Assembly: GCA_033030425.1 (NCBI GenBank)
Contig: JAUFSD010000002.1
Location: 3,100,001 to 3,164,000, forward strand
Direction of reading: 5' to 3'
DNA length: 64,000 nt
DNA from: Verpa conica
Lineage: Eukaryota > Ascomycota > Pezizomycetes > Pezizales > Morchellaceae
The notes below the pieces were generated by a model, which saw nothing but the letters and a program-made list of their open reading frames with translations, had not been told where the DNA came from and did not search any database. Made by a program: the position numbers and the translations under genes. Below, piece by piece: positions 27,087 through 38,875 of the stretch; position 1 is the stretch's first letter, and every line of letters starts with the position of its first letter.

Positions 27087-28070
27087 ATGTCAACCACGAC
27101 CTTCGTACCAATTCAGATACAAGCCAATATCTCCCTGGAGGAGTGGCGTCAATTCCAAGAATGGCGGACCGAAAAGCAGCGACGTCATCGTGAAGAAATA
27201 CAAAAGCAGCGGGATACAGAAGAAGCGGCGGTGGAAGAGGCTATGGTGGTGGAGGAAAGAATTCAAAGAGAGGATGATGGGCAAGACGCCGAGGAGGAAA
27301 GTGAGGGGGACAAGAAAAGAAAGCGGAGATCTTTTGGGCGGGAATACAAGCTTGAAGCAATTTCGTTTGGCTCCCCCTCATTCCTCCCCGCCCTCGGCAA
27401 TTGAGATTCCTAACACGACAACAGTTTTCTGGAGAATGGCACAATGCAATCTACAGGCGATGGCGAGACACCTGTATCTGTTCGGCATTGTGCAAAAAAG
27501 TATGGTGTCGAGCCGAAGAATATTCGTGACTGGAGGCGACAGGTACAGAAAATTCGGGCATCGGATGTTGGTGCCAAGTGCATCGGCAGCGGCCGCAAGC
27601 CTGACTGGCCCGAGATGGAACAGCAGCTACACGACCGCTTTACCGAATGGCGAGGAAGCGGCCGCCGTGTGGATCACCGCTGGTTCTTCCGGAACGGCAA
27701 GGAAATCTTCGAAGAGCGTTATCCAGAACATGTGACTGTCGCACTAGATGGTCAAAAAAAGTACACGCTGAAGTATGTATACCAGCTCTACTAAAAACTG
27801 CCTGTATATTAGTAGATGGCCGGCGGCAGCCGGCGGGGATAACTATTCTGGTCTGATTCATTAATTGACCTCCACAAATACAGGTGGTCCCGTGGCTGGT
27901 TCGACGGCTTCAAACGCCGGAAAGGAATCGTCTTTAAGGCAACCAACAAAAAACGCACACGGAAACACGATGAAGATGACGATGACGACGATGGTGACAA
28001 CGAGGGTGAATATATCCAAATAAACGTAGATGGGTTAGCTGGGGATTCGTTGTTTTCCCCCAGAGTATGA
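27087..28070 (+). CDS. Pogo/CENP-B-type DNA-binding protein lacking a transposase domain
   Basis: Three exons (27087-27364, 27425-27772, 27884-28070; 813 nt) give a 270-residue protein. Residues about 17-80 form a charged, probably coiled-coil segment. Next is a helix-turn-helix of the kind found at the N-terminus of pogo/Tigger transposases: REYKLEAISFLENG, then SVRHCAKKYGVEPKNIRDWR. A GRKPDWPEMEQQLHDRF linker leads into a CENP-B-like second helix-turn-helix that ends in WFDGFKRRKGI. After that there is only a basic patch and an acidic run of Asp/Glu; the DDE nuclease domain of the transposases is absent and no remnant is visible downstream. The frame is open and the introns are phase-consistent, so this may be a domesticated DNA-binding protein rather than a dead transposon. 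Loss of a downstream nuclease exon cannot be excluded. Confidence 0.75.
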
Positions 28071-31000
28071 GCATGGGCATAAGGGGGTCTATCTTACGGG
28101 TACGGCAGTTGCATTTGCATGGCATCGTAGTTGTAATTGTATTACTCTACACACCTGTCACTGCACGTTCATTATCCTATGAATACGAGCCTACTACATA
28201 TACTTAATATGTAGATAAAGTACATATACGTCTCTTATAGCACGCTTTAGGCCTTGTTCTACGGATACTCGTCCGAGCTTCCGGGCATAGTAATTGAATT
28301 TCCTCCTGGTGGCCTAAACTCGTACACTAGCTCGTTTCAGATATCATAACGGCGTTGTTCCACCCGTCTCTAACACAAGAAAAGCCCTCTTATTCTGGTC
28401 GTGATAGGTTTGTAGTTTATGGGTACTGAATATTGTCTAGCAGCCTGCTACACCATTGAGTGTGCCTTCCTAGGCTCCACTTTCATCGATTTGCACACCG
28501 GGTCAATACCTTTCGGTGGTCTGGACTTCAACGTCACTTGGTAAGGGTACAAAGAGTTCATCGACTAACTATAATTCCTACGCCGATAAGTGGTTTTTTT
28601 TTGGGACCAATACAATAGTGCATACTAGCGGCCCGACCCGATCGCAGATGCTGCCGTGGATAATAATATACGCAATGTATCACATCACTATTTCCCAGGA
28701 TCGGCGAATACCGGCCATCTTATAACGAACTACCCATAGGTATATACCACGCACCGGTAGTTAATTGAGCACAGATACCCATCGCACCCAACGAAGCAAC
28801 CTCTCAAAGTGGAACTAACACATAGTGTACGCTGTATGGTTTCTTGTAAGCATATGAGAAATGGTATCTACGAGATTAACGCGCAGCCGTGTCCAGCAAA
28901 CTGCGGTAAGTAGTGATTCACAGCTATATGTTACAATTACTAACATTTAATTGAATCTATTACCCCGGAAGGCTATCCCCGGAAGATGTATCGTGCCCGG
29001 AGACCATGCAACAGCACTGGTCATTGACTACTCCTATCGGGTTATACACTACCTGCATTATCCGTGTCGCACCTCTCCCGTAACCGATAACGTTGCTTGC
29101 ACATGTAACAGCGGGGTGGGCATTACTCTTACTACACGGTAAAGCACCGGAGTGGGGGTGTGAGGACAGGCGGCAGGTGTGGGGGGCAACTTTAGCTGGA
29201 GTCAAAACTCCTGGCCCAGATATCCACTACTACATGACTATTGATAGGGCTCGATGTCTCGGTGGTCTTGAGGTAATATGATTGATGTAGGGTGTACGTG
29301 TATGTGCTTGTAAGAGGTAGGTCTGATGATAGCCCGTCGATTGGAGCTGCGTGTACTACGAGTGCTCCCGGTACGCACAGGTTATTTGTGGTAGGAATCT
29401 AATGAGTGTGGACCCGTGGAAATACCATAGGGCAGTATATTAAGAAGGGAGATTTCTTTTGTAGTCGAGTGATGGTTCATGATGAATATTTACTTGTTAG
29501 TCACATGCAGCTCGAATCAGTAGAATATCATTCTAAGTACTCATTCTTGTTTCCTTAGTGGAAGATGCTTACTATGGGAAGGCTATCGAATCTAATTAAA
29601 CATAGTAGCCTTGTTTAAATACACCCTGTGCAGTTGTTTGGTAACTCAGGTAACGCAAATAACTCAGGTGAAATATTTTATACTAAGTGCTAATGGAACA
29701 CCGTAATCCCCTCGAGACAAACCACATCATTCTAAACCCAAGATTAAGAGTGATTTGTCGGTTCACCAAGGTTACTATACCCATATGTAGATAATACCTA
29801 CAAAAACGTGCTTATTTTCGCTAACCTGTTAAAAAGCAATGCTACATATAGTTTGTTCATACCCACTCAGGACTGGAGGTTCGTGGTTGGTATTACACGC
29901 AGCACCGATCTGTCGGTATACCGGAGATACCCATGATCCGAGATCTGCAAGCCCTGTTTAACTTAAAACTGCGCTCGGCTTCCCCTTCCCTAGGGATATT
30001 TCGATCAAATATTCCTTTTTTGTAGTTCTCATCTCGATGACAGGTCAATTTACCTTTGCACATGACCACGAGGGTACCGCATTGCTCAACTCATGAGCAT
30101 CCCCCATGGCTACTTCTATTTATCCTATCGGTGAGTTCGCAGCAACATAACCCGATTCTTATTATATAGGTAGATCTCGGTCACTTTGGTGGGCTTTAGA
30201 TCCCCGCATTTCGGGGTAAAGTTCCTTGAGTAGCATTGAGACAAAGCCCCCCATAGGCTACATGTAGGTCGCTAGTCTATGCTGTTTCTGGCGTTCTCGG
30301 CTTACAGGAGGCTAGCCAGAGGATCCAGACACTAGGGCTGGATGTCAAATCTAGGGTTCCCACCCTGCGTCGACGTCAAAATCACGATATGGCCACGAGA
30401 CATATCCTCTTGAACGAACCCTCCCTACCACACGATGCCAGAATTCCTATCCCCGGCCCAGTTCTATTGGTTCTCTGGAGTAATCGCCGTTTTACTGGCC
30501 TCCCGATTTTCGACTTTGCGCTACGTACGAGTTGATACACGCCCGTACAGGCTAGACATTACGTCACAGCGCTGCATCCATAACAGACGGGAAAAAGGGC
30601 TGAGGTTTTTCTTCTTCTCGATGGACTGTAATTGCGTGTATCCCTATGCATAAGCTGCATGGAGTCGGCGATATTACCAGCAAGCTCTAGGGAACATCGC
30701 TCTCCCCCCCCCCTCTCCCCTCCTCCCCCTTCTCCAGGTGTGAGCATAAGGTATGTACGGTCATAAGATTTTTTTTTTTTTTAGCTGGAGAGAAGGGAAC
30801 GAGCGTCATCTCCCGTTATTGCAAAAGAACGCATATTTTTCTTCTCCGAGTCACAACACACGGACATAAAGTTGTAACTAGGCTGCTGTTGGAAAACAGA
30901 GCCGACATAGACACCGGTACACGGGATTACGACACCGCGGCCCGCAATGAGCGATGGCTAGGCTAGGCTACTGGCCGAGAGGAGAAAAAAAAATATATAA

Positions 31001-32065
31001 TTCTGTTATCAAAGAATGTGATGTGGGTTTTAGGAACCGTTAAAAAACTTGAAACGGTTGTAAAACGGTTGCCCATATCGTGGAGATTTCAAATTACGGC
31101 CCAGTAACTTGTCTAGGAATACCTCCCTCCTCCCCCCAATCACAAAGCTAAAACTAACGGCTTTCAAACTTTCATATCCTTTGATAATGTCTGAATCGGA
31201 GATGATCGAAAGACATGAGCCCGTTCACATATTTTCCAGCCTACTTTGATACTAAGGATGTGGTATTCAGCTATCGATTTCTATAATAGGCTACATGAGG
31301 CCGTACTTAGGAAGATTAGGATACAGACATGGGTAGACCACAGATTCGAGCACACGTATGGATCTTCAGGGCATCATTGGCTTGAATGCTTTACATTGCA
31401 TGTGATCCTCAAGGGACACGGCTTTACCATTGGGGTAGAGATATCAACACTCAAGACTATCAAGGCGGTAATTCAATAATCAGCAATGAATAATATATCG
31501 TGTTGGCAAGTGTATTATTGGGATGGGGGCCAGTATTAACCTCCTCGGCGAGAGGCACCACGTCGCAGTGGCGTTTGGGGGCGAGTGAACCTGAACTTAT
31601 CCGGCTATTATTATTTAGAAGCCGATCCTACCATTCACAACGTGAAAAGGCCTGTGGCCATTCGTATTGTAGGTCACAGGAGACTTTGCATGTCATAACA
31701 GAAGCACTGGCCATATCAAAAAAAAGGAAATAAGAGGGCAGAAACGCAGCAGATCCAGGTGGGCTGCAAAGAAATTGTGGAATACCGGTTCGGGTAACCG
31801 GTTGATATCCAGGGTGGCTCAGGGAAGTGCTCACAAGATCAAGGTATTATGACATCTGCAGGGGCTCACAAATTATCCCAGCGAGGTCTGTTCTGTGGAG
31901 CCACTCATGGATAGGATTTTCTTCACATTGCTTATTTCCTCGATTAGGTAACCCGCTCCCCTCCTTGGTGATCATACGCTCTTCCCTCCTCCACGTGCCA
32001 ATACTTCTATTGAAAGTTGTGAAATAGAGAAATTGCCACACTTTACGTAGAATGTGGAGTGTGAG
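28071..32065. other. Gene-poor AT-rich region
   Basis: Four kilobases hold only short open frames (under 85 codons) with no recognisable product. A T15-16 tract occurs near 30768, preceded by a C/T-rich run. No mobile element ends were recognised. Confidence 0.45.
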
Positions 32066-32214
32066 GATTGCCCCAAAACAATTAGGACGGAAGTATTGGC
32101 AAGTTTACTTGAGGTATTCCTAGAGCTTTGAGCTGAACGATGATTGCTCCGAAACAATCAAAACAGAAGTATTGACAAGTTTACTTGAAGTGCCCCTAGA
32201 GCTTTGAACTCAAC
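32066..32214. repeat. Two tandem copies of a 76-bp unit
   Basis: Both copies begin GATTGCYCC and share AGAAGTATTG or its G-variant, CAAGTTTACTTGA and CTAGAGCTTTGA. The second starts at 32142. Roughly a dozen differences separate them and nearly all are transitions. The unit is noncoding in my reading. Confidence 0.75.
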
Positions 32215-32577
32215 CAGGTGAGAATCCAGCATATCAAGAACCAATATACTCTACAGAATCAGCCCTGGGTCTAGGGCTCTATATAAACAAATAACCATCA
32301 TCATCACCGGCCCTAGGCCCTGGTTTATGCTCATTCACCTATTGTCACTCGTACGTTTTGTGGCAGCAATACTTAGCTTTTAGCACGACATTAAAGTTTG
32401 AGTATTAATTAGAATATATCTACGTGTAAAGTCAAAGCTTGATCTTCTCTTCATTAGGGAAGAAATGATTTAGCTCATTACCCCAACAGCTTACTCTCCC
32501 ACCCCCTTATCATTACCAAATTCAGGGAGCAACCCTCAGCGTTCTTTCGCCTCCTAAGAAAGATACTAACCTATCAC

Positions 32578-33288
32578 CTACTCATCGTAGGGTGACTTCA
32601 CAGCTCTCCAGCTCTCATCACCTGCCTCCAGCTTTTGATGCCTCAACCGGTCGAAGAACGCGCTGAAGTTGTTGACTGTGCAGTAGTCATACCAAAATTC
32701 GTTGAGTGCCCAGAGTCGCTCATGGTGGTCACCACTCACTAGATCAGCTGGTAAACCGTCCCACCGAGATCTGGAGATTGCAGAAGGACTATTGGGACTA
32801 AACTTTCTCATCAGGTGCAATAAGAACTTCCACAGAGCCTGTACTTGTTTTGGGTGGAGCGGCTTAAAATCGTTACGGAAAACAATCAAGGGGTATGCGA
32901 GCATGGGGTTTCTTTGTGAGTAGAAGAACAGTTCAAAGCCATCTCTGGGATTGTGTATAGGGGGTGGGTAAATTTTGTATGTTATGCAGAGTGAAAGACC
33001 TAGACGTAAAGGGATCTCCCAGATGTACGGACAGGAGATTAACTCAGCGGGGACGACAGAGTAGTGGCGGTACTTTCTTGCACCTCTAAAGCCGGAACTT
33101 TTGAGATGGACCAGGACGCCGCTGATATCCATCGGTATGATGGCTTGATAATTGGTGTGAGGTGTAGTTGTTGAGAAGCATAAGGATTCCGGGGTATTGC
33201 ACGCGATGGTGTAGAGAGTAGGGAGGGAACAGTGACCACTCGGAGGTGGCAGTGTGAGCCCTTGGGCAGATGTAGGCTTGGGGTAGAT
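32578..33288 (-). CDS. Unrecognised protein, 5' exon not found
   Basis: The open frame runs from an apparent acceptor TATTAG at 33289 down to a TGA/TAG-free stretch ending after AVKSPYDE, 236 codons. The first in-frame ATG is at 33132, which would give 184 residues. The upstream part encodes SAQGLTLPPPSGHCSLPTLY and similar composition that looks like real coding sequence, so an upstream exon is likely. The product has many aromatic residues (for example NEFWYDYCTVNNFSAFFDRL), no membrane segment and no domain I recognise. It may be a lineage-specific fungal protein or a fragment of one. Confidence 0.5.
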   Translation of the reverse strand: MYPKPTSAQGLTLPPPSGHCSLPTLYTIACNTPESLCFSTTTPHTNYQAIIPMDISGVLVHLKSSGFRGARKYRHYSVVPAELISCPYIWEIPLRLGLSLCITYKIYPPPIHNPRDGFELFFYSQRNPMLAYPLIVFRNDFKPLHPKQVQALWKFLLHLMRKFSPNSPSAISRSRWDGLPADLVSGDHHERLWALNEFWYDYCTVNNFSAFFDRLRHQKLEAGDESWRAVKSPYDE

Positions 33289-34329
33289 CTAATACAATCT
33301 CATTCTTTAGAATTAAAAAGCCACATATGGGCCTGAGGTTAGCAACGCGTATGTTTGATACTTTGCCTTGACGCAAGAACGGAGACACCCATACTGCAGT
33401 GGTGGCCCCCCCATTTAATATTATTCTGCCCTTTAATTCTACCAATAACCGTCATATTAATAGCAATCAGAGTCATTTCTTCCCAAACGCCTTGCTCCAT
33501 ACAAATCCCCAGCCTCGTTGACCGCCTAGTCAGGGCTAATCACTCGCCACAGCCAACACCGAACAATGACAATCCCCATAGGTCCTGGTATATGGGAAAG
33601 TGCAGAGCACCAGCTGTCTGGTACCCGTTGAGGTCGCAAGAGCATCCCTTGGACCCTTCACTTGGTTGGGCACCGCCGCACCGTAGCGTCAGGTAGGAAA
33701 TAAATCCTTGCATTAGCTGCACCAGCCTATGTACAATGTAGATGCCTAGCTGCGCGTTGTATCCAGTACAACCCCAGCAAGCGACCCTTCAGGCAGTCCA
33801 TACTGAGAGAAAAAAAAAAATATGTACGGGTATAAATACTAACGGGGAGGGGATTCTATATCAGTCGGTAAAGAGAACAAAAACCACCACACTACAGAAA
33901 CAAACATACAACCAATCAGCTGCCAGCCACACAATACAAAAAATAAACATTATACCCCTAACCCTCCTCTTGGATGAACTCCCCCCTCTTCAGGATTACC
34001 GGACGTGAAAGGGGGGGAGGGTCTCTTTGAATATGTTTCTTTCACACTGGTGAACCCGCTGCTTAGATTCTGTTTTTTATTTTCGCTCATACCTTCTTGA
34101 CGAGTTTTTATGCTATGGTATAAAACTCTATCACACTATTGCGCTTTACATAGCAGTATCAAACCGATATGAATACAGGATCCGAGAAATACTGGAAATA
34201 CAACATAAGCGATGTCTTCATAACGGATAAAAAGGAAAAGAATTAAATTCAAGACAGAGGCAGTACAATGCCGAGAAAAAAAAAACTATATTGATTTCGA
34301 CCTACGCATCAAACGTCTCACAGAATGAG
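33289..34329. other. Intergenic, possible 5' exon of the minus-strand gene
   Basis: The first ~200 bp beyond 33289 should contain the missing 5' exon of the minus-strand gene; an open minus-strand frame near 33300-33445 is one candidate. The rest is A-rich and I see no other feature. Confidence 0.35.
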
Positions 34330-35459
34330 GACCGCGTGGCATGATCCGGAGGTTTCACGGTGGTACAGCGTTACATGAGCTCTCAAAGCTTGCCAGGCTT
34401 CTGTTGCAGGAATATGCAAGTGAAATAATAATGAATCGTATGGGACGTACACCATTACACTACACTACATAGCTCTGAAGGGGAATGAGCCCTTACTCAG
34501 GCTGCTCCTAGAGAATGGAGCAAGACTCAGCACTAAGCGACACGGCGGAGAGCAGCACTCTACTGCGTTGTGAGGTATATAAAAGTAGTAAGATTATTAC
34601 TTGAGAATGGAGCGAACATTAGTTCCCAGGGAACCGGCGGAGAAACCCTACTGTACTGTGCTTCAGCAAAGGGTAAAATTATGTTAGCAAGAATCTTTAT
34701 TGAGAAAGGAGATAATGTTAATGCATAAACAACGGATGGTCACACACTCTACTTGAGATTACAGTTCTCCTAGGGCAACTAAGGACGATTAGGTTATTCG
34801 CTGAGAATGAGGCTGATCCTTATAACCTTCATCCCTCGGAAACAATTTCGGGATATTTATACGCTCTCAGAACAGTGATTGAGTATCCAAACCTTGGGCT
34901 TGTTAAACTCTTGGTTATAGGCTACATCAATGATCGGGACGACACCATGTACTTATGATTCATTCATTCATTCATTCAATCGGGACGACACAGTTCAAGT
35001 CGCCATCATGGCAGTTAAGGGAAACGCGAACCCAGAGATAGTTAGAATGCTACTACAGATAGGGGTTGGTACTGAGGCCCTAGATACTATGGAAGAAGTC
35101 CGGCTGTTATTGTGCCGCATCGGCCTCGGCCTAAGATTGTTTCAGTGTTTTTGAAATGGGGTGCTAGTACTTCTTGGGATATGCATCAGCGAACTCCGCT
35201 CCATACGGCGGCAGTGGTAGTAGAAAGCTCGCACAATACTACGGGTTTAGGTGATGTGCGGGTGAAGATTAGATTAATACTCAGCTGTGGGGCGGATATC
35301 AATGTGCTGGATGATAAAGGCGAAACACCTCTTCATGTGGCTGAGGAGATTGTGGCTCCGATACTTTTGGAGTATGGTGCTGATCATACTGTAAGAGGTA
35401 ATAGTGGGCTTACAGCGCTTCAAGTCGCAGAAGCGAAGAAACTTCGGGCGGGCGGATAG
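34330..35459 (+). pseudogene. Decayed ankyrin-repeat gene
   Basis: Ankyrin repeats can be read in pieces over the whole interval: GRTPLHYTT, LLRLLLENGA, VRLLLENGAN, LVKLLVIGYINDRD, IVRMLLQIG, QRTPLHTAA, LILSCGADINVLDDKGETPL and LLEYGADHTVRGNSGLTAL. Stops and frame changes separate them, so no single protein can be made. One frame break is caused by the 46-bp LINE-tail insertion at 34946-34991; removing it rejoins two ankyrin segments in one frame. The last ~115 codons (35112-35459) remain open and end in a stop. It lies on the same strand as the intact F-box/ankyrin gene 1.1 kb downstream and may be a paralogue. Confidence 0.8.
34933..34991 (+). mobile_element. 33-bp LINE-tail insertion with perfect 13-bp target duplication
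   Basis: ATCGGGACGACAC occurs at 34933-34945 and again at 34979-34991. Between them lies only CATGTACTTATGA plus a (TTCA)n tail, the same 3' end as the LINE copy at 3873-4269. It is therefore an extremely 5'-truncated insertion. Confidence 0.85.
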
Positions 35460-36493
35460 ACATCTAGATAAGGATATGTAGGGCAGAATTGTCGATATTC
35501 TTGGTTCTGAGGCCGGTACCGTTACTGTGTAAGCACCCTGAGGCTTTGTTCTTGTTCCATTATAAGTGTCCTGGTTATATAGTTCCTATACTCTAACATA
35601 AAGAGTCTCAACAGTATAATTACAGGGGAATACTTAATTCCGGCTATTTGGATATATATATACTTATATATTATATTTTCCTATAATTTTTATACGCTAG
35701 ATCTTCTATAGAATATGGTGCTTCGTTTGTGTATAGTATAGTGTGTGAAACGACTCAAAATTAGTGAGATAAGGAAAAAAAGTCCTCGGGTTATAAATCG
35801 CTTCTATAGAGACAACTGTTCTTTCTGCACACGATACTTTTGTGGTGGAGCTTACAAGGCACCACCTCGTCCTATCAATTTGGGCAGATAAGAGCGCAAG
35901 TTTCTACTCAATTCAGTAGCTGCTAACATTGAGTTGGGTTGTACAATCTATTTTTCTGCCAAGAGTTTCTGGGTATGACCAGTTACTATTATTCATAATG
36001 AAACACCTGATCTTACGTGTGGGGGCCTAACGTGATCGAGTGATGAGCTGTGATATAAGCACTGCCTTCTAGAGGTCGGGAATGATAAGGAAGCCTTAGG
36101 ATGTTTTTGAATTATTATTGGTTATATAAGTCTCAAGGTGAGAAATAGAATGGGTGTGACCTCGTAGGGTTTATAGTTTATATTCTACGAGCGTGGGAGT
36201 CATTGACTAGAAATATCGTCTGCCTACTAGGCTCAAATACATGATTTAGGCATGAGAAGTATCGTTTTGTTAGTAACTGTTCAAGAGGGGATGCTCTACT
36301 ATTAGAAGACAGCTCCGACTTGAAGAAATAGCAGCGATGGGTTAGGGTTTGCAGGTATCATGCAGGGCTAGGGCCCCAGGCGACAACACAACAACGCGAG
36401 AGAACCCCCCACAGGTCAGAATAAAAATGAAATATACCCCCAACTCTTAACCCCCAATCTTCACAGTTTGATTTAAATAATAATAATATTAAA
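35460..36493. other. Intergenic, no gene seen
   Basis: AT-rich sequence between the ankyrin pseudogene and the F-box/ankyrin gene. No open frame, RNA gene or mobile element end is supported. Confidence 0.45.
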
Positions 36494-36600
36494 TCCTTTT
36501 TTTTTCTTTTCTTCTCTTCCTCTTCTCTTCTCCTCTCATTCCTCCCCCCTTCCCCCTCCCCCCCCCATTCCCCTCCCCCTTTCCCCCCCCCCCCTCCAGC
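36494..36600 (+). promoter_or_regulatory. Homopyrimidine tract before the F-box/ankyrin start
   Basis: About 105 bp are almost purely C and T on the coding strand, starting T-rich and ending in long C-runs, and stop about 10 bp before the ATG. CT-rich leaders mark transcription starts of many fungal genes. The closing CTCCAGCAG could also be a splice acceptor of a leader intron. Confidence 0.5.
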
Positions 36601-36610
36601 AGTTCTAATT

Positions 36611-37441
36611 ATGCCACTCCTCAGCCTCCCAAACGAGCTTCTCCTCCAGATTGCCGAAAGCCTCAATGCCAAAGCAACATACTCTTTCCTCCTCACAAAC
36701 CGACGACTAGCAAGTCTCCTCACCCCGCTTCTCCTAGATTTTGCGCTCCACGAGGATAGGCATTGCGTAACAGCACTGTACTTTGCAGCAACAAACGCGG
36801 ATGAGAAGACGATCCGACTGCTACTTGAGAAAGGAAACAACCGAGATATCCGAATCACAGATAACGATGAAATAAGACGCGACATTACCAAGGATAACTC
36901 AGATAAGCTACTTAATCTTCTGCTTGAACAAGGAGCCCATAGCATCATCCAGGACCGGCCCCGTGGCGGCACAGCACTGCATTGGGCCGCCGACTACGGC
37001 CACGAAGCAGTCACTAAGCTGCTACTGGAAAGGGGTATGAACGTTGCCGTGAAAGATCACTTTGGGCGGACAGCCCTCCAGTGGGCCGCCGTCGAGGGCC
37101 ATGAAGCGATCGTTCGGCTTTTATTGGAAAGCGGAGTAGATATTAATGGGAAGGATTACGACGACATCACGGCATTACATCGAGCTACGGAGTACGGTTG
37201 TGATAATGTTGTGCGGCTACTCTTGGAAAAGGGGGCCAATGTCAATGCCCAGGATATAGGCCGTGAGACCCCGCTGCACTGGGCGGTTGAGAAAAATAAA
37301 CTGGCGACCGCGAGACTGTTGATGGAGATGGGGGCAGATTATACACTCAAGAATAGAAGTGGTGCTAGAGCGCTTGATTCGGTGACGGATGAATCTATAT
37401 TGGCTTTGGCGATGAGAAAAGTACGCGTCTCGGATGATTGA
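36611..37441 (+). CDS. F-box and ankyrin-repeat protein
   Basis: A single exon encodes 276 residues. The first ~40 residues, LLSLPNELLLQIAESL followed by LTNRRLASLL, match the start of fungal F-box domains, which bind Skp1 in SCF ubiquitin ligases. Ankyrin repeats fill the rest: a divergent one near 57-75, then clear copies such as GGTALHWAADYGHEAVTKLL, GRTALQWAAVEGHEAIVRLL, ITALHRATEYGCDNVVRLL and ETPLHWAVEKNKLATARLL. The likely role is a substrate receptor of an SCF complex; the substrate is unknown. The C-terminus RVSDD follows a half-repeat. Such genes are numerous in some ascomycetes and a broken relative lies just upstream. Confidence 0.88.
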   Translation: MPLLSLPNELLLQIAESLNAKATYSFLLTNRRLASLLTPLLLDFALHEDRHCVTALYFAATNADEKTIRLLLEKGNNRDIRITDNDEIRRDITKDNSDKLLNLLLEQGAHSIIQDRPRGGTALHWAADYGHEAVTKLLLERGMNVAVKDHFGRTALQWAAVEGHEAIVRLLLESGVDINGKDYDDITALHRATEYGCDNVVRLLLEKGANVNAQDIGRETPLHWAVEKNKLATARLLMEMGADYTLKNRSGARALDSVTDESILALAMRKVRVSDD

Positions 37442-38875
37442 CTAGACTCGGGATCCTTGTGGCGTTTCTTAATATGGGGCCTCCTTTTTATATTCTCATA
37501 TACCTTTCTTTTCTGGGTTGCGGACGGACAATTAGACTTTTTTTTCGTACTTTCTTTGTAATTTTTTTTTTATTAATTACTTTCTTTCTTTATAGTCCTA
37601 AATAGGGGTACTATGGGTTCAAGGGGATTGGACTATTCTGGGGGGGAGGGCTTTTTTTCTTTGGAGGAATAAAAACTCCAAGTATGATAGAGGATATTTG
37701 CGTATCAGCTAGATATAGGGTGGGATGGGCTTAGCTAGTAGAAATTATATTCCAAAAAGAGTCTATAACTGCAAGTGACGACATATTTATTCAATTTTGC
37801 CTAACAGTACTTTAATCCTAGTCCACATGAACCCAACGAGTGATATTAGATGCCGCGCATGAGCCATCATTATCTACCTTACTTCACGACAAGGCCCTAC
37901 TAGTGCGTGAGCTGTACTCATCCTCCAGGGGGGTACGCACAGGTACGACCGGGGGGTAAGTGGCGGAGGTATAAATTTTGGCATCATGTACTCAATTATA
38001 TACCATTCTTAGAAATAGAGTCTTCTTTAACCTATTTGGTATTTGGGATGATGACTTCAGTATGAAAAAAACAGGGTATTTGAGGTAGATTACTGAGCTG
38101 CATCAATACCGTATTCCTCCCATATCGCTAGCGTAGGGGGCACCGTACTAATCCCACCCCTCTTTTTGGTACTGTTGTTATTTACCTTATTTGTAGATTT
38201 CAGATGAATCTGTAGTTCCGAGACACTCCCCCCTGTGTTTCTGGTTCTTACCCTGCAGGACGAGTACTTAGCTCGCCGGATCCGAAGTGCTTTTTCCACG
38301 GATTTCTTTTTTCTTGACATGCAAGGGGCTTAGAAGTTTTGAAATATCTTCCCTACCTCATCCGTAGCACCAGCTTGACACACCTCCCTACTAGCGAACT
38401 AAGGAGATGACTAACCGAATAGAAGCATAAAAAGTGTTGGGAAGAGAGGGGGGGCTATAAGGGTTACTTCAGGTACTATTTTTGTCGACTGAGACCTGAA
38501 TTAAAAACAGCCAGCCTTGCAGCACCTAGCTGAGAAGTGTTAGAGAAGATTCGCACCAACTGTGCCACTGTGCTATATATAAACCTATTCGTACGTGGGT
38601 ATTAGAGCTAGGCTTATTGCGCGTTTTTTTTTTTGTGATCTTTTGTGCTCACTTCAGTGTGTTCCTAGTACCTTGTTATGTTTTACTCATGAGACCTAGT
38701 TTAAGGCTCTACATAAATTGCATGTGGTTTATATAACGGTTTCATTGAGGGAATTACTTACACTGAGCTTAGGATTATAAAACTCTCAAGTCTAACACCG
38801 GTATAGAAGGCCCATCTACAAAGGGGAGAGCTAGAAAAGAAAGCTAACCCCAACATCACGTGATCACAACGACTC
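37442..38875. other. Intergenic, no gene seen
   Basis: AT-rich with T-runs near 37535-37571 and 38623. No coding region is supported. Confidence 0.45.
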
